A stretch of 13,185 bases of DNA from an uncultured Prevotella sp. (GTDB lineage: Bacteria; Bacteroidota; Bacteroidia; Bacteroidales; Bacteroidaceae), in contig CAMTJK010000064.1 in assembly GCA_947072805.1 (NCBI GenBank), positions 1 through 13,185 on the forward strand, given 5' to 3'. The notes below the pieces were generated by a model that was not told the origin of the DNA, searched no databases, and was given only the letters and a program-made list of their open reading frames with translations. This document shows, piece by piece, positions 7,565-13,185 of the stretch. Position 1 is the first letter of the stretch. The number at the start of each line of letters is the position of its first letter. Both the position numbers and the translations under genes were made by a program.

Positions 7565-8602
7565 TCAATCTTCAGCCGAAGCATCCTCACAAACAGTAGA
7601 AGGTGTTTCGGCTGCATTCAAAAAATGCGCCACATCTTCCTGCAGGCGCTGGAAACACGGGCAATTCATATATCCGGTATTCTTCTTCAGCATAGAACGT
7701 ATGTCCTCAATACTGTTCTCATAACATGACATCTCGTTACGCATCTGCGTACGATGGGCAGAAGTGACATAAATCTCGTGCTCACGTTCCTGACGAAGAC
7801 GACTGCACACCTTGCTCATTATCGGCACAACGACAGTGTCGAAGATATGATGTCCCTGAATGTAGAGATATGTAGTGGAAGGTGTCAATCCCAACGAAAG
7901 CAGTTCCCTTTTCAGTTTAAGGTACGATTCCTTAGCCTTAGGATAATGTTGCTGCAGGTAATTGATCTTGCGCCCCACCTTGTGCCGCAGATGATTGATG
8001 GAAGCCATGGGGTTATCCACACTGAAAGCACCGGGATCAATAATTCGGCAAAAGTCAGAGAGAGAGAATTTCGGATAGTTGCCGGTACGGTAAGCCCATA
8101 CAGACCATATGAAGAGAGGAAAACAAGCTTCGGAATAAAGGCGTAGATATTCCTCGAAATCAAAGATTGAATGGTCGTTAAGGGTGACCATTACACATAC
8201 ACTATGAAGACTTTTTGCAAAACACTGATAGTTCTCGATGGCATAGACATAGGTATGAAACACGTATGGATTGTTCAGTATGGTGCGCGATGTCTCTGTT
8301 AAACCCTGAAGCATATAATCATAATCAGCATCTACGCACGCTATCATATCGCGTCCGGCTCCATCTGCAATTATATTCATCAGCACCGACTTTTTTCCGC
8401 GCTTCAAAGTACCCTTGGAAGGAAGCATCACCTCAAAGAATCTTGTCTCGTTTTCGAAACGTCCCAACACCGTACGCCAGAAGAATATATCATCATAGCT
8501 TTCTACATATGCTATGATTTTCCTGCGCGCTTTACGGGAATTGAGTCTGTTGGCAGCCTCCATATATCCAGATGTGATGTTGTTTTTGAGGCGTTTGCTC
8601 AT
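7565..8602 (-). CDS. DUF4435 (Toprim-like) protein, partner of the upstream ATPase
   Basis: A 345-aa protein with features of DUF4435, a Toprim-related domain. The conserved acidic residues are readable: E34 in YVESYDD (32-38) after a beta-strand, and the DxD motif D91/D93 (with D95) in CVDADYDY (89-96). These are the metal-binding residues expected of an active Toprim nuclease. The family segment YAIENYQCF follows at 120-128, and YIQGHHIFD at 247-255 is likely the conserved C-terminal core. No signal peptide or membrane segment is seen. The ATG overlaps the stop of the upstream ATPase gene by 4 bases (ATGA), so the two are translationally coupled. DUF4435 is the domain of AriB, the tRNA-cleaving effector of the PARIS anti-phage system, and the gene order ATPase then DUF4435 agrees. 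The link is by domain only; a DNA or RNA processing role other than defence cannot be excluded. Confidence 0.82.
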   Translation of the reverse strand: MSKRLKNNITSGYMEAANRLNSRKARRKIIAYVESYDDIFFWRTVLGRFENETRFFEVMLPSKGTLKRGKKSVLMNIIADGAGRDMIACVDADYDYMLQGLTETSRTILNNPYVFHTYVYAIENYQCFAKSLHSVCVMVTLNDHSIFDFEEYLRLYSEACFPLFIWSVWAYRTGNYPKFSLSDFCRIIDPGAFSVDNPMASINHLRHKVGRKINYLQQHYPKAKESYLKLKRELLSLGLTPSTTYLYIQGHHIFDTVVVPIMSKVCSRLRQEREHEIYVTSAHRTQMRNEMSCYENSIEDIRSMLKKNTGYMNCPCFQRLQEDVAHFLNAAETPSTVCEDASAED

Positions 8603-9441
8603 AATGTAATATCACTTACTTCGGTAACCTTATCAATCCAACCGTTCATTATGACCGCAGGCGAATGAGTTGTAAGAATAATCTGCACATTGGGATTGAG
8701 CTCTATTATCATGTCTATAAGCTTCTGTTGCCAATCCACATGCAGGCTCACCTCCGGTTCATCCATGAAAAGAATATAAGGCTTATTGTCCTCGATAAGC
8801 ACCGTTAGCAGAATTGCCAACATCTGCTTCTCTCCGCTTGACAACTGATAAGGTGTAAGTTCCTCGCCAAGTTGAGTGAAGACTATTTCGTTCTTTGTCC
8901 GAATGAGCTGTTTACCGGTCTCAACGAACAATTTGTCTATCATATCCTGAAACTTGCGTTTAGGTGTGGATATTTCCTGGGCGCGCAAAGCTCCATCTGC
9001 ATCTCCGCTCTGTAGAACCTCTATTATACGGTTCCCTATATTAACCTGATAATCAAGATATTTTCTTTGAAGCTGATATAATTGCCAGTCCAGTTCTGTG
9101 ACAACCGAAGCATCAACAATCTTATTCACCACCTCGCTCGCCATTAATGGGCGGTCGAAACTGCGTATCACATCGTAACGAATCCATCGTGCATCATCGG
9201 GAACGACTTTCATACGCACGCCCGGCATCATATGACTCGGAAATTCTCCCCCCTTCATCAAGCCACGCACCACCTTATTTAATATGGTGCTCTTACCGAC
9301 GCCGTTTATGCCGCTCAATATATTAACGCGTGGGTCGAGCGTCCACCTGATATGTTTGGTTCCACTCCACAGCGAATCAATCTCTATTTCGGAAATATAT
9401 TCTGCATATTTCATACTGATTAGATTTTTAATGTTGTTCAT
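8599..9441 (-). CDS. Small ABC-type/AAA_21-like ATPase of an ATPase-DUF4435 cassette
   Basis: A 280-aa cytoplasmic ATPase of the ABC/OLD type. It has Walker A GINGVGKST (44-52), the ABC signature LSSGEKQ (200-206), Walker B ending in MDEPE (226-230, D227/E228), the D-loop SLHVDW (232-237) and the switch histidine H259 in TTHSP. All catalytic elements are intact. Only about 150 residues separate Walker A from the signature, with a mainly helical insert at about 100-180; there are no SMC-like long coiled coils and no membrane segments. It precedes DUF4435 with an ATGA overlap. In PARIS the ATPase AriA senses phage anti-restriction proteins and releases the Toprim protein AriB; this protein would be the sensor/holder by analogy, but it is clearly shorter than AriA as I know it. 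ATG 9441 is taken as start; M10 (ATG 9414) is an alternative closer to the first beta-strand. Confidence 0.85.
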   Translation of the reverse strand: MNNIKNLISMKYAEYISEIEIDSLWSGTKHIRWTLDPRVNILSGINGVGKSTILNKVVRGLMKGGEFPSHMMPGVRMKVVPDDARWIRYDVIRSFDRPLMASEVVNKIVDASVVTELDWQLYQLQRKYLDYQVNIGNRIIEVLQSGDADGALRAQEISTPKRKFQDMIDKLFVETGKQLIRTKNEIVFTQLGEELTPYQLSSGEKQMLAILLTVLIEDNKPYILFMDEPEVSLHVDWQQKLIDMIIELNPNVQIILTTHSPAVIMNGWIDKVTEVSDITL

Positions 9442-9454
9442 TTTGCTTTACATG

Positions 9455-9538
9455 GCAGCATAACTTATGCAAAGTTATAGCAAGCGAGAGCAGTCAGAGT
9501 TTACTCATGATTGCCGAGTGCAGCATAACTTATGCAAA
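9455..9538. repeat. 19-bp direct repeats containing a 13-bp palindrome
   Basis: The same 19 bases occur at 9455-9473 and 9520-9538, without mismatch, 65 bp apart start to start. Each contains the palindrome GCATAA-C-TTATGC. Each copy overlaps a minus-strand TAnnTTTG box, so promoter and palindrome were duplicated together. A diverged relative sits at 22-54. The remaining part of the 181-bp divergent region 9442-9622 holds the EamA promoter. Confidence 0.75.
9470..9477 (-). promoter_or_regulatory. Proximal -7 box of the ATPase-DUF4435 operon
   Basis: The minus strand reads TAACTTTG (TAnnTTTG). It gives a leader of about 20 nt to ATG 9441. The box is one arm of an inverted repeat, ATAACTT and AAGTTAT around a 5-nt loop (9460-9478). 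A TCTG about 20 nt upstream could be a weak -33. Confidence 0.55.
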
Positions 9539-9542
9539 TATA
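9535..9542 (-). promoter_or_regulatory. Distal -7 box of the ATPase-DUF4435 operon
   Basis: The minus strand reads TATATTTG, a second TAnnTTTG box at the same place in the upstream repeat copy. It would give a leader of about 87 nt that contains the proximal promoter and palindrome. Confidence 0.4.
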
Positions 9543-9566
9543 ATGATTTAATCCATCCAATCGCAC

Positions 9567-9594
9567 TTGCAGCAATTAATTTTTTGTAATTTTG
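9567..9594 (+). promoter_or_regulatory. Promoter of the EamA permease gene
   Basis: TAATTTTG (9587-9594) matches TAnnTTTG. A TTG at 9567-9569 lies 17 bp upstream and may serve as -33. Transcription would start near 9601, about 21 nt before the ATG at 9623. Confidence 0.55.
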
Positions 9595-9622
9595 CAGTCG
9601 TTTTCTAAAACAAGACACATTT

Positions 9623-10552
9623 ATGGATAACAAGAATAACCGTCCGCTGACAGCCCATCTCTGCATGTTCTTTGCCTGTGCCTTTTGGGGACTGATGGCT
9701 CCGCTGGGCAAAGATGCCATGACAAACGGCATAGACGGGATAAGTATGGTAACATTCCGTGTGTGCGGTGCAGCCCTATTATTTTGGGTTACATCCCTTT
9801 TTACGCCCAAAGAGCATGTTAGGCGGCGTGACCTGCTACTGTTTCCATTCGCCGCCCTTTTCGGACTCGTATGCAATCAGTGCTGCTATACCATAGGGCT
9901 TAGTCTCACTTCGCCCATTAATGCAAGCATTGTGACGACATCGATGCCCATATTCGCTATGATCCTGGCAGCAATAATACTAAAAGAACCCATCACCGGC
10001 AAGAAGGCAAGCGGTGTGCTTCTGGGCTGCAGCGGAGCTCTTATTCTCATTCTTTCGAGTGCATCTGCACTAAGTTCGAAAGTAGGTGACATACGAGGCG
10101 ACCTGCTGTGTCTGTTCGCACAGTTCTCTTTTGCACTTTATCTTTCACTGTTTAATCCGCTTGTCCGACGATATTCAGTCTTTACCATAAACAAATGGAT
10201 GTTTCTTTGGGCCACAATCATCATTGTTCCGCTCTCCTACAACAACGTTGCAGCCATAGACTGGACAGGCATTCCCATCTCTACATGGTGGGAAACCTTT
10301 TATGTTGTCTTCGTGGGAACATATCTCAGTTATATACTTACGATGATTGGCCAACGTACACTACGCCCTACGGTAGTAAGTATATATAATTATGTGCAGC
10401 CTCTCGTTTCGGTAATAGTCAGCGTTCTCACCGGGCTCGGTACATTCAGATGGACCCATGCCATAGCAGTGCTGCTTGTCTTCTCTGGGGTAAGACTTGT
10501 AACGAAATCAAAGAGCCGCCATGACATGGAACTGCAAAAGGCAAAAGGATAG
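9623..10552 (+). CDS. EamA/DMT superfamily permease
   Basis: An inner-membrane metabolite exporter or permease of the drug/metabolite transporter superfamily. Two EamA repeats can be seen, each with about five hydrophobic helices: residues 10-145 and 157-295. The first repeat has the family segment around 97-125 (NASIVTTSMPIF followed by LKEPIT), and the second has the equivalent segment at 249-270 (RPTVVSIYNYVQPLVSV). Length (309 aa) is standard. The short basic C-terminal tail (from about 295) fits the positive-inside rule for a cytosolic end. It is a single gene with its own promoter and a terminator 87 bases downstream. The substrate cannot be told from the sequence; amino acids or related small metabolites are common for the family. 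Confidence 0.93.
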   Translation: MDNKNNRPLTAHLCMFFACAFWGLMAPLGKDAMTNGIDGISMVTFRVCGAALLFWVTSLFTPKEHVRRRDLLLFPFAALFGLVCNQCCYTIGLSLTSPINASIVTTSMPIFAMILAAIILKEPITGKKASGVLLGCSGALILILSSASALSSKVGDIRGDLLCLFAQFSFALYLSLFNPLVRRYSVFTINKWMFLWATIIIVPLSYNNVAAIDWTGIPISTWWETFYVVFVGTYLSYILTMIGQRTLRPTVVSIYNYVQPLVSVIVSVLTGLGTFRWTHAIAVLLVFSGVRLVTKSKSRHDMELQKAKG

Positions 10553-10638
10553 CATGTTTGTACATAACAGTCTGACGACCGATTTAGTATAATACAGTAT
10601 ACATCTTCCAGACCGGCATACATTAATTAAGATGTAAA

Positions 10639-10687
10639 AAAGAGAACTTCCCTTTGCAGCCCTTAGCCGCAAGAAGAAGTTCTCTTT
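10639..10687. terminator. Bidirectional intrinsic terminator between EamA and the glyS-FKBP operon
   Basis: AAAGAGAACTTC (10639-10650) pairs perfectly with GAAGTTCTCTTT (10676-10687), a 12-bp stem with a 25-nt loop. TTGC/GCAA inside the loop can extend the structure. A6 (10636-10641) on one side gives a U-run for minus-strand transcripts, and CTTTTC on the other side gives a U-rich tail for the EamA transcript. It sits between two convergent genes. Nothing else with gene character is visible in 10553-10794. Confidence 0.85.
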
Positions 10688-10794
10688 CTTTTCATCCGAA
10701 GCCTCGTCCTTTATAAAATGTTCGGTTGAATGATTGGTTGTTTGAAGTTGCAACGAGGACTTACAGATAATCCTTTAGCTTGAACATGATGTCT

Positions 10795-11421
10795 TTATCT
10801 CGGTGACCAGAAATCGACAAGCACAAGATCGAATATCAACGTACTGTATGCCGGTATGGAGCCGTTGTCTACCTCGCCATAGCCCAGCTGGTATGGGATG
10901 TAAACCTTCCATCTGTCTCCTTTCCGCATATGCTGGAGTGCCGTAGCAAAGCCATCAACAAGATTATTTCCTGTTGAGTTTCCTATAGCAAACTTCGTAG
11001 TAGCACTGAGCATTGGGTCATATTCTCCGGAGAATGTCCGGTCAAATATAAAGCCTGAAGGATATGAATTAGACGGAAGCAGCTGTCCTACGTATGCAAC
11101 CTTCACCGTATCAGTATAAGCCGGCACTCCATTTTTGGAAACGTCAGCAGCATGTAATACATTTACTATGATATAATCGGAATTGTTGCCTGCTGCAGAC
11201 TGCGGTTTCGACCATGCTTTTATGCGCCTCCAGTCCGTGCGTGCAGGATCGGCGGCGAGCAGGTTTACGACAGAGTCACTCAATCTGTTGAAGAAGTTGT
11301 CGTTGTTGGCCTGCCAATCCGGATATTCCTCCACCTCGTTGTCGTCCTCACTGCACGATATCATGACCATACCCAATGTAAGCACCGCCATGACAATCAT
11401 CAGTATCTTTGGCTTTCTCAT
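10795..11421 (-). CDS. FKBP-type peptidyl-prolyl cis-trans isomerase lipoprotein
   Basis: A predicted envelope lipoprotein that assists protein folding. The signal peptide (1-22) ends in a lipobox with C23 in MISC. The mature protein starts Cys-Ser-Glu-Asp-Asp, an acidic pattern like the lipoprotein export signal that sends Bacteroidota lipoproteins to the cell surface. A helical spacer of about 80 residues follows. The FKBP domain covers about 103-205. Ligand-pocket residues can be matched: Y110 in VAYVG, F126-D127, F144 in FAIG, V155, and Y181 in GYGE. The usual pocket tryptophan is Phe (F158), which may lower activity but is common in variants. The tail LIFDLVLVDF (195-204) is the last FKBP strand. 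The gene starts 5 bases after glyS and ends before the terminator, so it is the second gene of a glyS operon. Confidence 0.92.
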   Translation of the reverse strand: MRKPKILMIVMAVLTLGMVMISCSEDDNEVEEYPDWQANNDNFFNRLSDSVVNLLAADPARTDWRRIKAWSKPQSAAGNNSDYIIVNVLHAADVSKNGVPAYTDTVKVAYVGQLLPSNSYPSGFIFDRTFSGEYDPMLSATTKFAIGNSTGNNLVDGFATALQHMRKGDRWKVYIPYQLGYGEVDNGSIPAYSTLIFDLVLVDFWSPR

Positions 11422-11426
11422 TGCTC

Positions 11427-12968
11427 CTATTGCAGTTTTTTCAAAAGGCTTGCTATGCTCACCTTGTCTTCAATTATTCCGTTGAGCTCATTGATGTTCA
11501 CTCTCTCTTGCTCCATTGTGTCGCGGAATCTCAAGGTTACGGTGTTGTCTTTGAGCGTATCGTAGTCTACGGTGACACAGTAAGGAGTACCTATTGCATC
11601 CTGTCTGCGGTAGCGCTTTCCTATTGTATCCTTCTCGTCATACTGGCAGTTAAAGTGGAAGCGAAGGCTGTTTATTATTTCGCGTGCCTTTTCAGGCAGA
11701 CCGTCTTTCTTCACCAACGGCATAACGGCAAGTTTCACCGGAGCCAGTGCAGCAGGCAAACGGAGGACAGTGCGTGTCTCTCCATTTTCTAATTTCTCCT
11801 CATCGAAAGAATGGCACATTATCGACAAGAACATACGATCCACTCCGATAGACGTTTCAATGACATACGGAGTGTAGCTCTCGTTGGTCTGCGGGTCGAA
11901 ATACTTGATGCTCTTGCCCGAGAATTTCTCATGCTGCGAGAGGTCGAAGTTTGTTCTTGAGTGTATGCCCTCCACTTCCTTAAATCCGAACGGCATACGG
12001 AATTCAATGTCTGTAGCTGCATTTGCATAGTGTGCAAGCTTGTCGTGATCGTGGAAGCGATAGTTTTCTGCTCCGAATCCGAGGGCTTGATGCCATGCCA
12101 TACGTGTCTGTTTCCACTTCGGGAACCAGTCGAGCTCTGTACCCGGCTTTACAAAGAACTGCATTTCCATCTGTTCGAACTCGCGCATTCTGAAGATGAA
12201 CTGGCGTGCAACAATCTCGTTTCTGAAAGCCTTTCCTATCTGTGCTATGCCGAAAGGTATCTTCATGCGTCCGGTCTTCTGCACATTGAGATAATTCACA
12301 AATATTCCTTGTGCCGTCTCGGGGCGCAGATATACCTTCATTGCTCCGTCTGCCGACGCTCCCATCTCTGTTGAGAACATAAGGTTGAATTGTCTTACGT
12401 CGGTCCAGTTCTTTGTTCCCGATATCGGGTCTACAATTTCTTCATCTACGATTATCTGCTTCAGGGCTTCAAGGTCCGGTCCCTGCATTGCTGCTGCATA
12501 ACGCTCATGCAGAGCATCGCGCTTCTGCTTTGTTTCCTGTACACGCGGACTTGTTTCAAGAAACTTTGCCTCGTCAAATGAATCTCCGAAGCGCTTGCGT
12601 GCCTTAGCAACCTCCTTCTCAATCTTCTCGTCGTATTTTGCTATCTGGTCTTCTATGAGTACGTCGGCACGGTAGCGTTTCTTCGAATCGCGGTTGTCTA
12701 TGAGCGGATCGTTGAACGCGTCCACGTGACCGGACGCCTTCCATATTGTGGGGTGCATAAAGATGGCAGAGTCTATACCCACAATGTTTTCATGGAGAAG
12801 CACCATGCTCTTCCACCAGTATTCCTTTATGTTGTTCTTCAACTCAACTCCGTTCTGACCGTAGTCGTAAACGGCTCCTAATCCGTCGTATATGTCGCTG
12901 CTCGGAAATACGAATCCATATTCTTTGCAATGCGATACAATCTTCTTAAATACGTCTTCTTGTGCCAT
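11427..12968 (-). CDS. glyS: Glycyl-tRNA synthetase, single-chain alpha2 type
   Basis: Charges tRNA-Gly with glycine in the cytosol. It is the single-polypeptide homodimeric class IIa enzyme, not the split alpha/beta form. Visible landmarks are the N-terminal catalytic region with FPSSDIYDGLGAVYDYG (21-37), the motif 1 area with HPTIWKASGHVDAF (72-85), RPETAQGIFVNY (215-226), motif 2 with FRNEI (248-252) and the FIFRMREFEQMEMQFF stretch (257-272), and motif 3 with ETSIGVDR (371-378). The anticodon-binding alpha/beta domain runs from about 408 to 505. A charged helical insert covers about 105-165. Length (513 aa) fits the family. The ATG at 12968 is 31 nt from a -7 box. The stop lies 5 bases before the FKBP lipoprotein gene. 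The symbol glyS (also glyQS) follows common use for the Bacteroidota gene. Confidence 0.97.
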   Translation of the reverse strand: MAQEDVFKKIVSHCKEYGFVFPSSDIYDGLGAVYDYGQNGVELKNNIKEYWWKSMVLLHENIVGIDSAIFMHPTIWKASGHVDAFNDPLIDNRDSKKRYRADVLIEDQIAKYDEKIEKEVAKARKRFGDSFDEAKFLETSPRVQETKQKRDALHERYAAAMQGPDLEALKQIIVDEEIVDPISGTKNWTDVRQFNLMFSTEMGASADGAMKVYLRPETAQGIFVNYLNVQKTGRMKIPFGIAQIGKAFRNEIVARQFIFRMREFEQMEMQFFVKPGTELDWFPKWKQTRMAWHQALGFGAENYRFHDHDKLAHYANAATDIEFRMPFGFKEVEGIHSRTNFDLSQHEKFSGKSIKYFDPQTNESYTPYVIETSIGVDRMFLSIMCHSFDEEKLENGETRTVLRLPAALAPVKLAVMPLVKKDGLPEKAREIINSLRFHFNCQYDEKDTIGKRYRRQDAIGTPYCVTVDYDTLKDNTVTLRFRDTMEQERVNINELNGIIEDKVSIASLLKKLQ

Positions 12969-12998
12969 AATCTTTTAGAATCGTTATGAAATAGATTG

Positions 12999-13006
12999 CA
13001 AAGGTA
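12999..13006 (-). promoter_or_regulatory. -7 box of the glyS-FKBP operon
   Basis: The minus strand reads TACCTTTG, matching TAnnTTTG, 31 nt before ATG 12968, giving a leader of about 24 nt. A CTTG lies upstream but only 14 bp away, too close for a normal -33. No T-box leader is present; the leader is too short for one. Confidence 0.6.
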
Positions 13007-13060
13007 GCGTTTTTTCTTGACAAGGCTTCATATTGTTGTGAAAACTTTATCTCAAAACAT

Positions 13061-13084
13061 TCATTAGAACAATCATTAGAACAA
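13061..13084. repeat. Perfect 12-bp tandem duplication
   Basis: TCATTAGAACAA occurs twice head to tail (13061-13072 and 13073-13084). It lies in non-coding DNA upstream of glyS and is probably a slippage product. Confidence 0.7.
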
Positions 13085-13185
13085 TTCAAATGGTATATGA
13101 TACAACACGTATAACATTTGTTTACTTTTATGAAAAATCTTTACTTTAACGTGTGTTAATCGGCACCCAAACCTCGATTTGTAAC
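13085..13185. other. AT-rich non-coding end of the window with possible regulatory signals
   Basis: No coding frame is convincing here. TTTG (13117-13120) lies 21 bp before TACTTTAA (13142-13149), a partial match to a rightward Bacteroidales promoter. The inverted repeat TTAAC-GTGT-GTTAA (13146-13159) overlaps the end of that -7 candidate and could be an operator. The gene it would serve is outside the window. Confidence 0.25.

Noticed and set aside
7530..7724. 64-codon plus-strand frame after trkH
   Set aside because: It overlaps the end of the DUF4435 gene in antisense and has no recognisable features.
10508..10753. Minus-strand open frame of 81 codons after the FKBP gene
   Set aside because: It runs through the bidirectional terminator stem and into the end of the EamA gene, and its translation shows no recognisable domain.
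10702..10758. CCTCGT/ACGAGG inverted repeat in the FKBP downstream region
   Set aside because: Six-bp arms with a 45-nt loop are expected by chance; the strong terminator at 10639-10687 explains the region.
10764..10800. Short minus-strand frame ending in MFKLKDYL directly after the FKBP stop, which could suggest a frameshifted FKBP C-terminus
   Set aside because: The FKBP domain is already complete at its last beta-strand in the annotated frame, and the extension is too short to support a remnant gene.

Overview
The window looks like chromosomal DNA of a Bacteroidota bacterium, most likely Prevotella or a close relative in the Bacteroidales. The main reasons are the repeated TAnnTTTG -7 promoter boxes placed 20-100 bases before starts, A-rich regions without clear Shine-Dalgarno sites before the start codons, the dxs-trkA-trkH gene order, an alpha2-type glycyl-tRNA synthetase, and a lipoprotein with an acidic Cys-Ser-Glu-Asp-Asp N-terminus. 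There are eleven complete protein genes, no RNA gene, no CRISPR array and no insertion sequence. No gap between genes exceeds 300 bases.

Layout. Left part (1-2577): a zinc-type CDF efflux pump on + converges on two minus-strand genes, a YjbQ/UPF0047 protein and ketopantoate reductase (panE). Centre (2578-7525): a 210-base divergent regulatory region, then a tightly packed + operon of dxs (isoprenoid precursor synthesis), trkA and trkH (potassium uptake; trkA and trkH overlap). Middle (7565-9441): a minus-strand two-gene cassette of a small ABC-type ATPase and a DUF4435 (Toprim-like) protein joined by a 4-base ATGA overlap. Right part: a divergent EamA/DMT permease, a strong bidirectional terminator, and a minus-strand operon of glyS followed by an FKBP-type prolyl isomerase lipoprotein. 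The last 180 bases are AT-rich and non-coding.

Most genes are housekeeping or transport genes. The best candidate for a less described system is the ATPase/DUF4435 pair. It has the domain combination and order of the PARIS anti-phage system (AriA ATPase, AriB Toprim nuclease), but the ATPase is unusually short. It is preceded by two copies of a promoter-containing 19-bp repeat, and a related element lies before the CDF gene about 9.5 kb away. The second notable region is the panE/dxs intergenic region, which has a perfect 16-bp palindrome next to the dxs -7 box and a structured, internally repeated leader before a dxs that starts with GTG. All functional statements come from reading motifs; no database search was possible.
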